Shown here piece after piece: positions 33,690-45,330 of a DNA stretch of 60,751 nucleotides. Origin of the DNA: Mixta tenebrionis. GTDB lineage: Bacteria; Pseudomonadota; Gammaproteobacteria; Enterobacterales; Enterobacteriaceae. The stretch spans positions 1-60,751 of the forward strand of contig NZ_VHQI01000017.1 in NCBI RefSeq assembly GCF_006517625.1, given 5' to 3'. Below the pieces are notes generated by a model. It was not told the DNA's origin, made no database searches, and was given only the letters and a program-made list of their open reading frames with translations. Made by a program: the position numbers and the translations under genes. The first letter of the stretch is position 1. Every line of letters starts with the position of its first letter.

Positions 33690-35843
33690 ATGGCACAGCA
33701 ATCCGCATTTCATTTCAGCGTGCGCGGCGACAATATCGCCGTGGTGACCATCGACGTGCCCAATGAAAAAATTAATACCCTCAGAGCGGCGTTTGTTCAG
33801 GAGATTCGCAACGTTATCGCCCAGGTGCGCCAGCAGCGGGAGCTGGCCGGGCTGATTTTTATCTCCGGCAAGCCGGATTCTTTTATTGCCGGCGCGGATA
33901 TCAGCATGATTGACGCCTGCCGCAGCGCTGATGAGGCGCGCCAGCTGGCGGAGCAGGGGCAGCGCATTATGTCGGAAATCGCCGCGCTGCCGCTGCCGGT
34001 GGTGGCTGCGATCCATGGGGCCTGCCTCGGCGGCGGACTGGAGCTGGCGCTGGCCTGCGACAGGCGCGTCTGCACGCTGGATGATAAAACCCGACTGGGG
34101 CTGCCGGAAGTACAGCTGGGCCTGCTGCCGGGCAGCGGCGGCACGCAGCGGCTGCCGCGGCTGATCGGCGCCTCGCAGGCGCTGAATCTGATGCTGACCG
34201 GCAAGGCGCTGCGGGCGCAGCAGGCGTTAAGGCTGGGGCTGGTGGATGAGGCGGTGCCGCACGCCATCCTGCTGGAAACGGCGGCGGCGCTGGCGCTACA
34301 GGGAAAAAAAACGCGTCGCCGGCTGCCGCTGCGTGAGCGCATGATGAACGGGCCGGCGGGCCGCGCGCTGCTGTTTAACCTTGCGGCGCGCCAGAGCGAG
34401 GCGAAAACCCAGGGCAACTATCCGGCAACGCGGCGCATGCTGGAAACGGTGCGTATCGGGCTGGAGCAGGGCATGCGCGCTGGTCATGAGGCTGAGGCGA
34501 TCGCCTTTGGCGAGCTGGCGATGACGCCGCAGTCGGTCGCGCTGCGCCATCTGTTCTTCGCCTCTAACGCGTTGAAAAAAGATCGCGGCGCCGATGCCGA
34601 GCCTGCGCCGCTGCGGACGATTGGCGTGCTGGGCGGCGGACTGATGGGCGGCGGTATCGCTGCCGTTACCGCCATCAGGGCGCAGCTGCCGGTGCGCATC
34701 AGGGATATCAGCGCGGAAGGCGTCGGCCATGCAATGAAATATAGCTGGCAGCTGCTGGATGCCAGGGTGAAACGTCGCCAGATAACCGCGGCGCAGCGCC
34801 AGCGGCAGATGGCGCTGATTACCGGCGCTACTGACTATCGCGGCTTCGCCCGGCGCGATGTCATTATCGAAGCGGTATTTGAAGATTTAGCCCTGAAGCG
34901 ACAGATGGTGGCGGAGGTTGAGCAGCACTGCGCGTCCCACACCATTTTTGCCTCTAACACCTCCTCGTTGCCGATTGGGGAAATTGCCGCGCAGGCGCAG
35001 CGGCCCGAAAAAATTATCGGCCTGCACTATTTCAGTCCGGTAGACAAAATGACGCTGGTGGAGGTGATACCGCATCAGGGGACTGCCGACGCGACTGTCG
35101 CCGCCGCGGTGGCGCTGGCTAAGCGCCAGGGAAAAATAGCTATCGTAGTAGCCGATCGCCCCGGCTTTTACGTTAACCGCATTCTGGCCCCCTATATAAA
35201 TGAAGCGATGCGCTGCGTGCTGGAGGGGGAACCGATTGAAAAGGTTGATGAGGCGCTGGTGAAGTTTGGCTTTCCGCTGGGGCCGGTGCGGTTGCTGGAT
35301 GAGGTGGGTATTGATGTCGGCACAAAAATTATGCCAGTGCTGGAACAGGCCTGGGGAGAGCGCTTCGCCGCGCCGCAGGCGTTTGCCGCCGTGCTGAACG
35401 ATAATCGTAAAGGACGGAAAAACCGGCGCGGTTTTTATCGCTATGACGGAGCGGGCAAGGGGAAACGCGCCGATAAAGCGATTTACCCGCTGCTGCATAT
35501 TCAGCCGCAGCATCGCCTCGATGGCGCGCTGATTGCGCAGCGCTGCGTAATGATGATGCTCAACGAGGCGGCGCGCTGTCTGGATGAGGGGATCGTGCGC
35601 AGCGCGCGCGACGGTGATATCGGCGCGGTCTTCGGCATCGGTTTTCCGCCTTTTCTCGGCGGCCCTTTTCATTATATCGATCGGCTGGGAGCGGCAAATG
35701 TCGTTAATACATTAGGGAATCTGATGCATCAATATGGCGATCGTTTTGCCCCCTGTGCCGCGCTGCGCGCGCGCGCCGGAGAGGGCGAGAAATTTTACAA
35801 ATCTCCAGAAGAAACGAATAACCATAATGATTCAGCGGCTTAG
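33690..35843 (+). CDS. fadJ: Multifunctional fatty acid oxidation protein FadJ (alpha subunit)
   Basis: FadJ carries enoyl-CoA hydratase and 3-hydroxyacyl-CoA dehydrogenase activities. The hydratase half has [27 protein letters not shown] and [20 protein letters not shown] with its catalytic Glu. The dehydrogenase half starts with the NAD loop [13 protein letters not shown], then [14 protein letters not shown] and [17 protein letters not shown] with the catalytic His. The total is 717 residues. The ATG at 33690 is 12 bases after GGAGG; the upstream TTG at 33678 would touch the SD, so it is unlikely. It lies 4 bases after fadI. Confidence 0.95.
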   Translation: MAQQSAFHFSVRGDNIAVVTIDVPNEKINTLRAAFVQEIRNVIAQVRQQRELAGLIFISGKPDSFIAGADISMIDACRSADEARQLAEQGQRIMSEIAALPLPVVAAIHGACLGGGLELALACDRRVCTLDDKTRLGLPEVQLGLLPGSGGTQRLPRLIGASQALNLMLTGKALRAQQALRLGLVDEAVPHAILLETAAALALQGKKTRRRLPLRERMMNGPAGRALLFNLAARQSEAKTQGNYPATRRMLETVRIGLEQGMRAGHEAEAIAFGELAMTPQSVALRHLFFASNALKKDRGADAEPAPLRTIGVLGGGLMGGGIAAVTAIRAQLPVRIRDISAEGVGHAMKYSWQLLDARVKRRQITAAQRQRQMALITGATDYRGFARRDVIIEAVFEDLALKRQMVAEVEQHCASHTIFASNTSSLPIGEIAAQAQRPEKIIGLHYFSPVDKMTLVEVIPHQGTADATVAAAVALAKRQGKIAIVVADRPGFYVNRILAPYINEAMRCVLEGEPIEKVDEALVKFGFPLGPVRLLDEVGIDVGTKIMPVLEQAWGERFAAPQAFAAVLNDNRKGRKNRRGFYRYDGAGKGKRADKAIYPLLHIQPQHRLDGALIAQRCVMMMLNEAARCLDEGIVRSARDGDIGAVFGIGFPPFLGGPFHYIDRLGAANVVNTLGNLMHQYGDRFAPCAALRARAGEGEKFYKSPEETNNHNDSAA

Positions 35844-36012
35844 CGAACGGGGATTTTGCTACGCAGGACGCGATATTTTGCCAATAGCTCGTTTAATAAA
35901 CAATCGGTTGACTATACTCAAGCCATTAGGTTACAACACAGCCTTCATTCACAGAATGAAGCGTCGGACAGCACGATGATCCGTCGATTTTGTTAAACAA
36001 CAGCGGTGCTTT

Positions 36013-36495
36013 ATGCAAGTTTTTATCATGCGTCACGGCGACGCTGCACTTGAGGCAGCCAGTGATTCGGTTCGGCCTCTTACCCATTGCGGCTGTGATG
36101 AATCGCGCCAGATGGCGAGCTGGCTGAACAGCCAGACACTGGATATTGAGCGGGTGCTGGTCAGCCCTTATTTACGGGCGGAACAGACGTTAATGACGGT
36201 ACGCGAGGCGTTGCCGCTGCCGCCGGAGCAGGAGGTGCTGCCTGAGCTGACGCCGGGCGGCGATCCGGCGCTGGTGGCCTGCTATCTGCAGGCGCTGGCC
36301 AAAGAGGGCGTTGCTTCCGTGCTGGTAATTTCACACCTTCCCCTGGTCGGCTATCTGGTGGCGGAACTTTGCCCGCAGGAGCCGCCGCCGATGTTCGCCA
36401 CTTCCGCTATCGCCTGCATCGATTTTGATGCGGACAGAGGCGAAGGCAGCCTGAAGTGGCAGGTCAGCCCCTCTAAGCTGGCGAAGGCGATGTAA
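36013..36495 (+). CDS. sixA: Phosphohistidine phosphatase SixA
   Basis: SixA is a histidine-phosphatase-superfamily enzyme that acts on phosphohistidines, including the nitrogen PTS protein NPr in E. coli. The 160-residue protein starts MQVFIMRHGD, with the nucleophile His8 in RHG. Other elements are VLVSPYLRAEQTL and VISHLPLVGYLV, which contains the second conserved His. The length is typical. Confidence 0.93.
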   Translation: MQVFIMRHGDAALEAASDSVRPLTHCGCDESRQMASWLNSQTLDIERVLVSPYLRAEQTLMTVREALPLPPEQEVLPELTPGGDPALVACYLQALAKEGVASVLVISHLPLVGYLVAELCPQEPPPMFATSAIACIDFDADRGEGSLKWQVSPSKLAKAM

Positions 36496-36507
36496 CGCCA
36501 CTGGCCG

Positions 36508-37056
36508 TCAGGGTAACTCTGGCGGCTGCCACTCTTCCACCTCTATCAACACCAGCAGAGCCGCATCGCCGCCGAACACTTTGGGCGCCTGATGAAAGGC
36601 CATCACGTTCGGGTGCTGCGCCAGCCACAGCGGCGTCTGCTGCTTCAGAATATGTTTGCCGTGCCCGTGCATTACGCTGGCGCAGAAAATATGTTCGCGA
36701 CGACAGGCGGCGATCAGCGCGCCCAGCTCCTGCTTGGCCTGCTGCTGCGTTAGCCCGTGCAGATCGAGAAAAATTTCCGGCGTATAGTCGCCGCGCCGCA
36801 GCTTTTTCAGTTCATAATGGCTGACGTCGCTGCGCACGTAGCGCACCGGCCCAACCTCCGCCAGCAGCGGCTGAAATTCATCCGAAAAATAGTGGCTGTT
36901 ATCCGCCTGTTCCAACAGCTGGCGCTTTAGCGACACCTGCGCTTTTTTACGCGCGGGCTTATGCGCCATCGTATCCTGCTTCAGCTTGCGGGTGCCGGTC
37001 ATCAGCTGGCGAAACAGCGCTTTATCGTCGTCGCTGAGCTGCTCTTTTCTCTTCAT
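36508..37056 (-). CDS. smrB: Smr-domain ribosome-rescue endonuclease SmrB
   Basis: SmrB cleaves mRNA between collided ribosomes. The 182-residue protein has a charged N-terminal region ([19 protein letters not shown]) and a C-terminal Smr domain with the motifs [15 protein letters not shown] and HGHGKHIL. I chose the ATG at 37056, which matches E. coli; the open frame extends 40 codons upstream but that part is unlike the family. Its divergent neighbour is prmB, and its stop faces sixA 12 bases away. Confidence 0.93.
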   Translation of the reverse strand: MKRKEQLSDDDKALFRQLMTGTRKLKQDTMAHKPARKKAQVSLKRQLLEQADNSHYFSDEFQPLLAEVGPVRYVRSDVSHYELKKLRRGDYTPEIFLDLHGLTQQQAKQELGALIAACRREHIFCASVMHGHGKHILKQQTPLWLAQHPNVMAFHQAPKVFGGDAALLVLIEVEEWQPPELP

Positions 37057-37221
37057 ATTGCCTGATTTCTGTATGTTAAACGTCATGGCCTGTACGGCCT
37101 GAGGGCTACGATACCCCGCATTGTAAACAAAAGTTAGCTTTTTCACCCTGCTGCGCTGAATTCTGGCGCGCTTCATGGCAAACTAACCGCCGTCATTACG
37201 GAACGGCCTGTGGAGGGCAAC

Positions 37222-38154
37222 TTGGACAAAATTTTCGTCGATGAAGCAGTGAATGAGCTGCACACCATTCAGGACATGCTGCGCTGGGCGGTCAGCCGTT
37301 TTGCTGCGGCGAATATCTGGTATGGCCACGGCACGGATAATCCCTGGGACGAAGCTGTTCAGCTGGTTTTGCCAACCCTGTATCTGCCGCTTGATATTCC
37401 TGAAGAGATGCGCAACGCGCGCCTCACCTCCAGCGAACGCCACCGTATCGTTGAGCGCGTCATTCGCCGCGTTAACGAGCGTATTCCGGTCGCCTATCTG
37501 ACCAATAAAGCCTGGTTCTGCGGTCACGAGTTCTACGTCGACGAGCGCGTGCTGGTGCCGCGTTCGCCGATTGGCGAACTGATCAACAACCGTTTCGCCG
37601 GTTTGCTGAACCAGCCGCCGCAGCATATCCTGGATATGTGCACCGGCAGCGCCTGCATCGCTATCGCCTGCGCTTATGCTTTCCCGCAGGCCGAAGTGGA
37701 TGCGGTAGATCTCTCTGTCGACGCGCTGGCGGTGGCCGAGCAGAACATTGAAGAGCACGGGCTGATCCATCACGTCACGCCGATCCGCTCCGATCTGTTC
37801 CGCGATCTGCCGAAGCTGCAATACGATCTGATCGTTACCAATCCGCCCTATGTAGATGCGGATGATATGGACGATCTGCCGGGCGAATATCGCCATGAGC
37901 CGGAGCTGGGTCTGGCGGCGGGCAGCGACGGTCTGAAACTGGTGCGGCGCATTCTCGCCTGCGCGCCAGACTATCTGCAGGAAGAGGGCGTGCTGATTTG
38001 CGAAGTCGGCAACAGCATGGTGCATATGATCGAGCAGTATCCCGACGTGCCCTTTACCTGGCTGGAGTTTGATAACGGCGGCGACGGCGTCTTTATGCTT
38101 ACCCGCGAGCAGATTATCAACGCACAACATCACTTTAAATACTTCAAAGATTAA
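37222..38154 (+). CDS. prmB: Ribosomal protein uL3 glutamine methyltransferase PrmB
   Basis: PrmB methylates a glutamine of ribosomal protein L3. The 310-residue product has the SAM-binding motif [20 protein letters not shown] and the glutamine-binding NPPY in [15 protein letters not shown]. The start is most likely TTG at 37222 ([13 protein letters not shown] read as MDKIF), with GGAGGG at 37212-37217; this gives the E. coli length. A GTG at 37210 overlaps that SD. Confidence 0.94.
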   Translation: MDKIFVDEAVNELHTIQDMLRWAVSRFAAANIWYGHGTDNPWDEAVQLVLPTLYLPLDIPEEMRNARLTSSERHRIVERVIRRVNERIPVAYLTNKAWFCGHEFYVDERVLVPRSPIGELINNRFAGLLNQPPQHILDMCTGSACIAIACAYAFPQAEVDAVDLSVDALAVAEQNIEEHGLIHHVTPIRSDLFRDLPKLQYDLIVTNPPYVDADDMDDLPGEYRHEPELGLAAGSDGLKLVRRILACAPDYLQEEGVLICEVGNSMVHMIEQYPDVPFTWLEFDNGGDGVFMLTREQIINAQHHFKYFKD

Positions 38155-38175
38155 TCGCACAAGAACGGAGCCGAG

Positions 38176-39261
38176 ATGGCAGGCAACACGATTGGAGAGA
38201 TTTTTCGCGTCACCACCTTTGGTGAGTCGCATGGCATTGCGCTGGGCTGCATCGTCGACGGCGTGCCGCCGGGCATTCCGCTTACCGAGGCGGATTTGCA
38301 GCACGATCTGGACCGGCGGCGTCCGGGCACCTCGCGCTACACCACCCAACGCCGCGAACCGGACCAGGTGCGCATTCTGTCCGGCGTGTTTGACGGCGTC
38401 ACCACCGGCACCAGCATCGGCCTGCTGATCGAAAATACCGATCAGCGCTCGCAGGATTACGGCGCGATTAAAGATCTCTTCCGCCCCGGCCACGCTGATT
38501 ACACTTATGAGCAGAAGTATGGCCTGCGCGACTATCGCGGCGGCGGTCGCTCATCGGCGCGTGAAACGGCGATGCGCGTCGCGGCGGGAGCGATTGCGAA
38601 AAAGTATCTGCGCATGAAGTTCGGCGTGGCGGTGCGCGGCTATCTGGCGCAGATGGGCGATATCGCCTGCGAGCTGAAAGCGTGGGATCAGGTGGAGCAA
38701 AACCCCTTTTTCTGCCCCGATCCCGATAAGCTGGAGGCGCTGGACGAGCTGATGCGCGCGCTGAAAAAAGAGGGCGACTCCATCGGCGCCAGGGTTACCG
38801 TCGTGGCGGATCATGTGCCGCCGGGCCTCGGCGAGCCGGTTTTCGATCGCCTTGACGCCGATCTGGCCCATGCGCTGATGAGTATCAACGCGGTAAAGGG
38901 CGTGGAAATCGGCGACGGCTTCGCGGTAATTAATCAGCGCGGCAGCCAGCATCGCGATGAGATCCGCGCCAGCGGTTTTCAGAGCAACCATGCCGGCGGC
39001 ATTCTGGGCGGCATCAGCAGCGGTCAGCCGCTGATCGCCCATCTGGCGATGAAGCCCACCTCCAGTATTACCGTGCCGGGTAAAACCATTACCCGCGACG
39101 GCGAAGAGGTGGAGATGATCACCAAAGGACGCCACGATCCCTGCGTTGGCATCCGCGCCGTACCGATCGCCGAAGCGATGATGGCGATCGTGCTGATGGA
39201 TCACCTGCTGCGTCATCGCGCCCAGTGCGCCGACGTCGCCACCACGGTTCCTCGTTGGTAA
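38176..39261 (+). CDS. aroC: Chorismate synthase AroC
   Basis: AroC makes chorismate from EPSP with reduced FMN as the last shikimate step. The 361-residue protein has all three family signatures: [37 protein letters not shown] and [17 protein letters not shown]. The ATG follows an ACGGAG box. It is 21 bases after prmB and 3 bases before mepA, so all three are probably co-transcribed. Confidence 0.97.
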   Translation: MAGNTIGEIFRVTTFGESHGIALGCIVDGVPPGIPLTEADLQHDLDRRRPGTSRYTTQRREPDQVRILSGVFDGVTTGTSIGLLIENTDQRSQDYGAIKDLFRPGHADYTYEQKYGLRDYRGGGRSSARETAMRVAAGAIAKKYLRMKFGVAVRGYLAQMGDIACELKAWDQVEQNPFFCPDPDKLEALDELMRALKKEGDSIGARVTVVADHVPPGLGEPVFDRLDADLAHALMSINAVKGVEIGDGFAVINQRGSQHRDEIRASGFQSNHAGGILGGISSGQPLIAHLAMKPTSSITVPGKTITRDGEEVEMITKGRHDPCVGIRAVPIAEAMMAIVLMDHLLRHRAQCADVATTVPRW

Positions 39262-39264
39262 AGC

Positions 39265-40089
39265 ATGAAAAAAAGATTACTTCTGTTGGCGGGTCTGCTG
39301 CTTAGCGGCGCCGCGCTGGCCGCCACGCCGTGGCAAAGCATTACCCGGCCCATTCCCGGCGCGCCGCAGGCGATTGGCGCTTTCGCCAACGGCTGTATCG
39401 TCGGCGCCGAGGCGCTGCCGCTGAATAATCCCGCCTATCAGGTCATGCGCCAGGATCAGCGCCGCTATTACGGTCATCCCGATCTGGTGCTGTTTATTCA
39501 GCGCCTGACCATGCAGGTACATAATCTGGGGCTGGGTCAGGTACTGATCGGCGATATGGGTATGGCGGCCGGCGGGCGCTTCAGCAGCGGTCACGCCAGC
39601 CATCAGAGCGGGCTGGATGTGGATATCTGGCTGCAGCTGCCGAAAAGCCGCTGGACTCCGCAGATGCTGCTGAAACCGCAGCCGCTGGATTTAGTCAGCG
39701 CGGACGGCAAGCGCGTGGTGGCGCGTCACTGGCAGCCGGAGATCGCCAGCCTGATTAAGCTGGCGGCGAAAGATGATGAGGTAACGCGCATCTTCGTTAA
39801 CCCGGCGATTAAAAAACAGCTGTGCGCCGACGCCGGCAGCGATCGAGACTGGCTGCGCAAGGTGCGCCCGTGGTTTGGCCATCGCGCTCATATGCACGTG
39901 CGCCTGCGCTGTCCGCCGGAAAGCCTGGAATGTCAGGAGCAGGCTCCGCCGCCGCCGGGCGACGGCTGCGGCGCCGAACTGGAAAGCTGGTTTATACCGA
40001 AAAAACCAGGCAGCGGCGCGCCGGTAAAACGCACGCCGCCGCCGTTACCGCCATCCTGTCAGGCGCTGCTGGACAATCATTTACTTTAG
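39265..40089 (+). CDS. mepA: Penicillin-insensitive murein endopeptidase MepA
   Basis: MepA is a periplasmic LAS-family metallopeptidase that cuts D-Ala-meso-DAP crosslinks. The 274-residue preprotein has a clear signal peptide ([20 protein letters not shown]). Zinc-site residues are His110/His113 and Asp120 in [15 protein letters not shown] and the C-terminal HRAHMHVRL (His206, His209, His211). The tail is rich in Pro and Cys. It sits in its usual place after aroC. Confidence 0.95.
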   Translation: MKKRLLLLAGLLLSGAALAATPWQSITRPIPGAPQAIGAFANGCIVGAEALPLNNPAYQVMRQDQRRYYGHPDLVLFIQRLTMQVHNLGLGQVLIGDMGMAAGGRFSSGHASHQSGLDVDIWLQLPKSRWTPQMLLKPQPLDLVSADGKRVVARHWQPEIASLIKLAAKDDEVTRIFVNPAIKKQLCADAGSDRDWLRKVRPWFGHRAHMHVRLRCPPESLECQEQAPPPPGDGCGAELESWFIPKKPGSGAPVKRTPPPLPPSCQALLDNHLL

Positions 40090-40097
40090 GAACGGAT

Positions 40098-40898
40098 ATG
40101 GACTGGTGGATTGTCTCTCCCGGCATGCTGGCAGTGCTGTTTGTTATCGCCATGCTGGCCTCGTTTATCGATTCGATTGCGGGCGGCGGCGGCTTGTTAA
40201 CCGTGCCCGCGCTGCTTTCCGCCGGGCTGTCGCCCGCGCAGGTGCTGGCAACCAACAAGCTGCAGGCGGTCGGCGGCTCCTTTTCCGCCAGCCTCTATTT
40301 TGTCCGGCGCGGCGCGGTAAAGCTGCGCGAGCAGCGGCTCAATATTGCGATGACCTTTATCGGCGCGCTCTGCGGCACGCTGCTGGTGCAGCATATCCAG
40401 TCGGGCTTTCTGCGGCAGGTGCTGCCGCTGTTGATTATCGGTATCGGCCTCTACTTTCTGCTGATGCCGCGGCTGGGAGAGGAAGATCGCCAGCGGCGGC
40501 TGGATGGCCTGGCCTTTGCGCTGGTAGCGGGCGGCGCGGTTGGTTTTTATGACGGCTTTTTCGGCCCCGGCGCCGGCTCCTTCTATGCGCTGGCCTTCGT
40601 AACGCTGGCAGGCTTTAACCTGGCTAAATCCACCGCCCATGCCAAAGTTCTGAATTTCACCTCTAATCTGACCAGCCTGCTATTTTTTATTCTTGGCGGC
40701 AAGGTGGTATGGGGCGTTGGGCTGGTGATGCTGGCTGGCTCGGTTTGCGGCGCCCGGCTCGGCGCGCGCATGGTACTGACGCGCGGGCAGAAGCTGATTC
40801 GCCCGATGGTGGTTATCGTGGCGGTAGTGATGAGCGGTAAGCTGCTGTATGAAGATTACGGCGCGGCTGTCGGCCAGTGGCTGAGCCACTTCGGCTGA
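40098..40898 (+). CDS. yfcA: TauE/SafE-family membrane protein YfcA
   Basis: The 266-residue protein is a TauE/SafE-type permease with about eight helices. Signatures are FIDSIAGGGGLLTVPALL near the N-terminus and GFYDGFFGPGAGSFYALAFV in the second half. Other members move sulfonates or sulfite; the substrate of YfcA is not known. I chose the ATG at 40098 with AGGAACGG upstream, 8 bases after mepA. The frame is open far upstream, inside mepA, without family similarity. Confidence 0.92.
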   Translation: MDWWIVSPGMLAVLFVIAMLASFIDSIAGGGGLLTVPALLSAGLSPAQVLATNKLQAVGGSFSASLYFVRRGAVKLREQRLNIAMTFIGALCGTLLVQHIQSGFLRQVLPLLIIGIGLYFLLMPRLGEEDRQRRLDGLAFALVAGGAVGFYDGFFGPGAGSFYALAFVTLAGFNLAKSTAHAKVLNFTSNLTSLLFFILGGKVVWGVGLVMLAGSVCGARLGARMVLTRGQKLIRPMVVIVAVVMSGKLLYEDYGAAVGQWLSHFG

Positions 40899-40966
40899 TA
40901 ATGCTCGTCAACCTGCATGCTAAATGCGACAATTGCACGTTTTTTACCGCTGACCGATATATGGAT

Positions 40967-41515
40967 ATGAGCACAACACATCACTATCAGGATTTGATTA
41001 CCTTATTCGATCGCTGCTTTCAGGATGAATTTCAGACCCGCTTAATTAAGGGCGACGACGAACCGATCTATCTGCCGGCAGACGACGACTCTCCGTGGCA
41101 CCGCGTAGTCTTCGCCCACGGTTACTACGCCAGCGCGCTGCACGAAATTTCGCACTGGTGCATCGCCGGGGCCGAGCGTCGTAAGCAGGTCGATTTTGGT
41201 TACTGGTACTGCCCTGACGGGCGCGATGCCGCAACGCAGAATAAGTTTGAGTCAGTAGAAATCAAACCGCAGGCGCTGGAGTGGATGTTCAGCGTGGCGG
41301 CAGGCTTTCCCTTCAACGTAAGCTGTGACAATCTCAACGGAGATTATGAGCCGGACCGCATTGCGTTTCAGCGTCAGGTTCATGCACAGGTTATGCGCTA
41401 TCTTGCAGACGGGATCCCGGCGCGTCCGGCTCGTTTTATCGCTGAGCTTCAGCATTTTTATCAAACGCCCCCGCTGACGGCGGCGCAGTTTCCCTGGCCG
41501 GAAGATCTGCGCTGA
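40967..41515 (+). CDS. epmC: Elongation factor P hydroxylase EpmC
   Basis: EpmC hydroxylates the beta-lysylated lysine of elongation factor P. The 182-residue protein has the diagnostic metal-binding ASALHEISHWCIAGAERRK, then VDFGYWYCPDGRDA and FNVSCDNLNGDYEPDR. I chose the ATG at 40967 (MSTTHHY), matching the E. coli length; an ATG two codons upstream is equally possible. No strong ribosome binding site is visible. Confidence 0.93.
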   Translation: MSTTHHYQDLITLFDRCFQDEFQTRLIKGDDEPIYLPADDDSPWHRVVFAHGYYASALHEISHWCIAGAERRKQVDFGYWYCPDGRDAATQNKFESVEIKPQALEWMFSVAAGFPFNVSCDNLNGDYEPDRIAFQRQVHAQVMRYLADGIPARPARFIAELQHFYQTPPLTAAQFPWPEDLR

Positions 41516-41544
41516 ACGGAGGCGCGACTGAATGAGGAATTGAG

Positions 41545-41826
41545 ATGATCGCAGAATTTGAAACGCGTATTCTGGCCCTGATTGACGATATGGTTGAACA
41601 TGCCACGGATGATGAGCTTTTTGCCAGCGGCTACCTGCGCGGTCACCTCACTCTGGCGGTCGCCGAGCTGGAGCAAAGCGGCGAACATACCGCGGAAGCC
41701 CTGCAGATCCACGTGCAGAATAGTCTGCAAAACGCCATCGCCGCCGGCGAACTCTCGCCGCGCGATCAGGCGCTGGTCATCGGCATGTGGGATAATCTGT
41801 TCCTGCAGGCGCGTCAGCCAGCCTGA
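41545..41826 (+). CDS. yfcL: YfcL family protein
   Basis: The 93-residue acidic, helical protein matches the YfcL family in size, neighbours and sequence ([20 protein letters not shown] and [11 protein letters not shown]). No function is known. It follows epmC by 29 bases and is followed by a hairpin. Its product shows no membrane segment or signal. Confidence 0.9.
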   Translation: MIAEFETRILALIDDMVEHATDDELFASGYLRGHLTLAVAELEQSGEHTAEALQIHVQNSLQNAIAAGELSPRDQALVIGMWDNLFLQARQPA

Positions 41827-41836
41827 CCCGAATAAC

Positions 41837-41861
41837 AAAGCGGCCCGCGGGCCGCTTTAGC
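41837..41861. terminator. Palindromic hairpin between yfcL and mnmC
   Basis: The bases 41837-41858 are a perfect 22-bp palindrome (AAAGCGGCCCG and its complement). It forms a 9-bp GC-rich stem with a TTT end on each strand. It lies between convergent yfcL and mnmC and probably works in both directions, although the T-runs are short. Confidence 0.6.
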
Positions 41862-41944
41862 TTGCACATCTCTTCACCCGCAAGGCCGCTTTACTGAAGC
41901 GCTGATGCGGGCCGCAATTGTTTTCTCCCTTTCTTTGTTCGGCA

Positions 41945-44011
41945 TCAGCCTGCCGGCCTGCCCTTCAGCAGTTTACGCACCCAGTAACGGCCAGGATGCA
42001 GCGCGGCCAGCGTGGCGCGATCGAGCGGCAGCGGCTCGTCGCACAGCTGCGCCGCCAGCGTTTCCGCCGCCAGCGGCCCGCTGCACAGGCCGCGCGAGCC
42101 GAGCGCGCCGAGTACGAACAGACCGGGCCAGACCGGCGCAGGAGCAATCTCCTGCTGCTGCTGACGCTGGCGCGGCAGATCCTGATAGCAGCGCAGTATA
42201 GCCTCATAGTCGGGCAGGTTGCCGGCGAACGGCAGATGATCGCGCGTGGCGCAGCGCACGCCGTTACGCGCCTCGCCGGCGCTGACGTCTACCGCCTCAG
42301 TCCATGCGCAGTCCGGCAGGCAGCGCCGCAGCCGCTCGCGGTTTTCCTGCTGATCGTCTTCACGATAGGCGATGGAGGTATCGCCGCGATGGTAGCTGGC
42401 GCCGATACAGTGGCTGCCGAACGCCGGGCTGAGCGGCGTCAGATAGCCTTCATAGCAGAGCACCTGCTTCAGCGCCGTCAGGCCGGGGCGGGTAGGGATA
42501 TGGCTTACCTGACCGCTAACCGGATAGACCGGCAGCCTGGCGCTCTGCGCCAGCGACGTTATCGCATGCCCGTTCGCCAGCACCACGTTCTGATGCCGCG
42601 TCGCGCTTTCATCGGCGAAACGCAGCCGCCAGCCGCCATCTTCAGCCTCCAGCGCCTCCAGCCGGTGCCGCCAGTGAATCAGCAATCCCTGCTGTTGGGC
42701 CAGCTCAAACAGCGCGGTCGTCAGCTGCTGCGGCGCCAGCCAGCCGCCGGCAGGATAGTGAATGCCGCCGCAGGCCAGCGGTACGCCAGCCAGCCGTGAG
42801 GCCTCGTCTGCATCCACCGCCCGCGCCAGCGCTTCCGGCAATCCCATCGCCAGCATATGGCGGATTTTCTCCGCGCTTTTGTTATCCCAGGCAAGCTGGG
42901 TAACGCCGCACCATTGATGAGCGAAGTCGACCGGCAAACGATCGTAGAGCCGCCGCGCAAAATCAAAGGCGGCGGGGAAAAAGCGCGCCAGCGCCGGGTC
43001 GTGCTGGTTAAGCAGCGGATAGAGCGCTCCCTGGCGGTTGCCGGAAGCATTCTGCGCCGGAGCGCTGTCGGCGCAGTAGAGCGTGACCTTTTTGCCGCGT
43101 CGCAGCAGCGCCAGCGCCAGCAGCACGCTGGCGACGCCGCCGCCGATTAATGCGATATCGTCGCCTTCGGCGGGGAAGCGTGCGTACCAGGGCGTGTCAA
43201 GGGAGCGCGCCGGCGCCGCGGCCAGCCTACCGCACAGCATTTCGCGCTTCGATCCGAAACCTTTACGCCTGCTGACGGTAAATCCCGCCTGCTGTAGCCC
43301 GCGTCGCACAAAGCCGGCGGCGGTAAAGGTGGCGAAGGTGGCGTCAGGACGCGCCAGCCGCGCCATGGCATTAAACAGCGCGGGCGTCCACATTGCGGGG
43401 TTTTTCGCCGGCGCGAAGCCGTCGAGAAACCAGGCGTCGACGCTGCGCTGCATGCTGTCATCAAAATCGTTAATTAGTTGGTTAACATCGCCGAACCACA
43501 GGTCCAGCGTTACCCGGCCTTCATCCAGCAGCAGGCGATGGCAGCCCGGCAGCGCCTGCGGCCACTGCTGACGCAGTTCGTCGGCCCAGGGCGCCAGCTC
43601 CGGCCAGCGCGCGTGCGCGGCGGCGAGATCCGCCTGGGTAAGGGGAAATTTTTCCATGCTGATAAAGTGCAGGCGCCGTAACCGCGCCTGCGGCTGCGCC
43701 TGGCGGAAGTGATGAAACGTCCGCCACAGCGTCAGAAAATTGAGGCCGGTGCCGAAGCCGGTTTCCGCAGCGATAAACAGCGCGCGCGGATGGTCAGCAA
43801 AGCGGTCGGGCAGGCCGTTGCCGCCGAGAAAAACATAGTCGGTCTCCTGCAGGCCGTTCTGATTAGAAAAATAGACGTCGTCAAATTCTCGGGATACAGG
43901 TGTACCCTGATCGTTCCAGTCCAGTTTAGCGTGTTCAATCGGTGAGTTATTCAACGGGAATGGCTCATTTATCAGGCAGTGCCAGGATTTTATCGGGAGC
44001 GGCAGGCTCAC
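41945..44011 (-). CDS. mnmC: tRNA mnm5s2U biosynthesis bifunctional protein MnmC
   Basis: MnmC finishes 5-methylaminomethyl-2-thiouridine at tRNA wobble positions. The C-terminal FAD oxidase removes the carboxymethyl group and the N-terminal methyltransferase adds methyl. The N-terminal part has [38 protein letters not shown] and [13 protein letters not shown]. The FAD part begins [21 protein letters not shown] and includes [13 protein letters not shown]. It is 688 residues from the GTG at 44011, some 20 more than in E. coli. The family similarity starts around [20 protein letters not shown], so the start is uncertain; a TTG at 43954 is an alternative. Confidence 0.93.
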   Translation of the reverse strand: MSLPLPIKSWHCLINEPFPLNNSPIEHAKLDWNDQGTPVSREFDDVYFSNQNGLQETDYVFLGGNGLPDRFADHPRALFIAAETGFGTGLNFLTLWRTFHHFRQAQPQARLRRLHFISMEKFPLTQADLAAAHARWPELAPWADELRQQWPQALPGCHRLLLDEGRVTLDLWFGDVNQLINDFDDSMQRSVDAWFLDGFAPAKNPAMWTPALFNAMARLARPDATFATFTAAGFVRRGLQQAGFTVSRRKGFGSKREMLCGRLAAAPARSLDTPWYARFPAEGDDIALIGGGVASVLLALALLRRGKKVTLYCADSAPAQNASGNRQGALYPLLNQHDPALARFFPAAFDFARRLYDRLPVDFAHQWCGVTQLAWDNKSAEKIRHMLAMGLPEALARAVDADEASRLAGVPLACGGIHYPAGGWLAPQQLTTALFELAQQQGLLIHWRHRLEALEAEDGGWRLRFADESATRHQNVVLANGHAITSLAQSARLPVYPVSGQVSHIPTRPGLTALKQVLCYEGYLTPLSPAFGSHCIGASYHRGDTSIAYREDDQQENRERLRRCLPDCAWTEAVDVSAGEARNGVRCATRDHLPFAGNLPDYEAILRCYQDLPRQRQQQQEIAPAPVWPGLFVLGALGSRGLCSGPLAAETLAAQLCDEPLPLDRATLAALHPGRYWVRKLLKGRPAG

Positions 44012-44050
44012 GCAAATTTACGCAACAATTTTGCTGATCGGACTTGTTCG

Positions 44051-44066
44051 GCTTACAAGTGTACGC
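44051..44066. promoter_or_regulatory. FabR-like palindrome upstream of fabB
   Basis: GCTTACAAGTGTACGC is an imperfect palindrome (arms GCTTACA and TGTACGC, six of seven matching) about 50 bases before fabB. It resembles the FabR site expected in front of fabA and fabB, by which FabR adjusts unsaturated fatty acid synthesis. It is called by memory of the motif and by position. Confidence 0.5.
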
Positions 44067-44112
44067 TAAAGTGCCTGTCAAATCCTAATAGTGAGTTGGA
44101 AGAGGTATTTTA

Positions 44113-45330
44113 ATGAAACGTGCGGTGATTACTGGCCTGGGAATCGTTTCCAGCATTGGTAACAACCAGGAAGAAGTGCTGGCATCTCTGCGTGAAGGCC
44201 GCTCTGGCATCACCTTCTCTCAGGAAATGAAAGATTCCGGCATGCGTAGTCACGTCTGGGGTAACGTAAAACTCGATACCGCCGGCCTCATCGATCGCAA
44301 AGTCGTGCGCTTTATGAGTGATGCGTCCATTTATGCTTACCTCTCCATGGCTGAAGCGATTAAAGACGCTGGTCTGAGCGAAGAAGCGTACCAGAATAAC
44401 CCGCGTGTAGGCCTGATTGCCGGTTCCGGCGGCGGCTCCCCGCGTTTCCAGGTGTTTGGCGCTGATGCCATGCGCAGTCCGCGCGGCCTGAAAGCCGTTG
44501 GCCCTTATGTGGTGACCAAAGCGATGGCCTCCGGCGTTTCCGCCTGTCTGGCGACGCCGTTTAAAATCCACGGCGTGAACTACTCCATCAGCTCCGCCTG
44601 CGCCACCTCCGCGCACTGCATCGGCAACGCGGTAGAGCAGATCCAGCTGGGCAAACAGGACATCGTCTTTGCTGGCGGCGGCGAAGAGCTGAGCTGGGAA
44701 ATGGCCTGTGAATTTGATGCGATGGGCGCGCTCTCTACCAAATATAACGAAACGCCGGAAAAAGCGTCCCGTACCTATGACGCTAACCGCGACGGTTTTG
44801 TTATCGCCGGCGGCGGCGGCATGGTGGTAGTGGAAGAGCTGGAGCACGCGCTGGCGCGCGGCGCGCATATCTATGCGGAGATCGTCGGCTACGGCGCCAC
44901 TTCTGACGGCGCGGATATGGTGGCGCCATCGGGCGAAGGCGCGGTGCGCTGCATGAAGATGGCGATGCAGGGCCTTGATACGCCGATCGACTACCTGAAT
45001 ACGCACGGCACTTCCACGCCGGTTGGCGATGTGAAAGAGCTGGGCGCGATTCGCGAAGTGTTCGGCGACCAGCAGCCTGCTATCTCCGCTACTAAAGCGA
45101 TGACCGGCCACTCGCTGGGCGCGGCGGGCGTACAGGAAGCCATCTATACGCTGCTGATGCTGGAGCACGGCTTTATTGCACCGAGCATCAACGTTGAAGA
45201 ACGCGATCCGGCGGCGGAAGGGATGAACCTGATCACTGAAACCACCGAGCGTAAACTGACTACGGTAATGTCCAACAGCTTCGGTTTTGGCGGCACCAAC
45301 GCAACGCTGACAATGCGTAAGTATCAGTAA
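44113..45330 (+). CDS. fabB: 3-oxoacyl-ACP synthase I FabB
   Basis: FabB elongates acyl-ACP and is essential for unsaturated fatty acids. The 405-residue product has catalytic Cys163 in [12 protein letters not shown], His298 in [11 protein letters not shown], and Lys328 and His333 in [19 protein letters not shown] lies shortly before the ATG. It is flanked by divergent mnmC and by a strong terminator, so it is monocistronic. Confidence 0.98.
   Translation: MKRAVITGLGIVSSIGNNQEEVLASLREGRSGITFSQEMKDSGMRSHVWGNVKLDTAGLIDRKVVRFMSDASIYAYLSMAEAIKDAGLSEEAYQNNPRVGLIAGSGGGSPRFQVFGADAMRSPRGLKAVGPYVVTKAMASGVSACLATPFKIHGVNYSISSACATSAHCIGNAVEQIQLGKQDIVFAGGGEELSWEMACEFDAMGALSTKYNETPEKASRTYDANRDGFVIAGGGGMVVVEELEHALARGAHIYAEIVGYGATSDGADMVAPSGEGAVRCMKMAMQGLDTPIDYLNTHGTSTPVGDVKELGAIREVFGDQQPAISATKAMTGHSLGAAGVQEAIYTLLMLEHGFIAPSINVEERDPAAEGMNLITETTERKLTTVMSNSFGFGGTNATLTMRKYQ

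Noticed and set aside
37183-38493. 436-codon open frame on the minus strand
   Set aside because: It covers prmB and the start of aroC in antisense. Both sense genes match known families along their full length, so this is a shadow.
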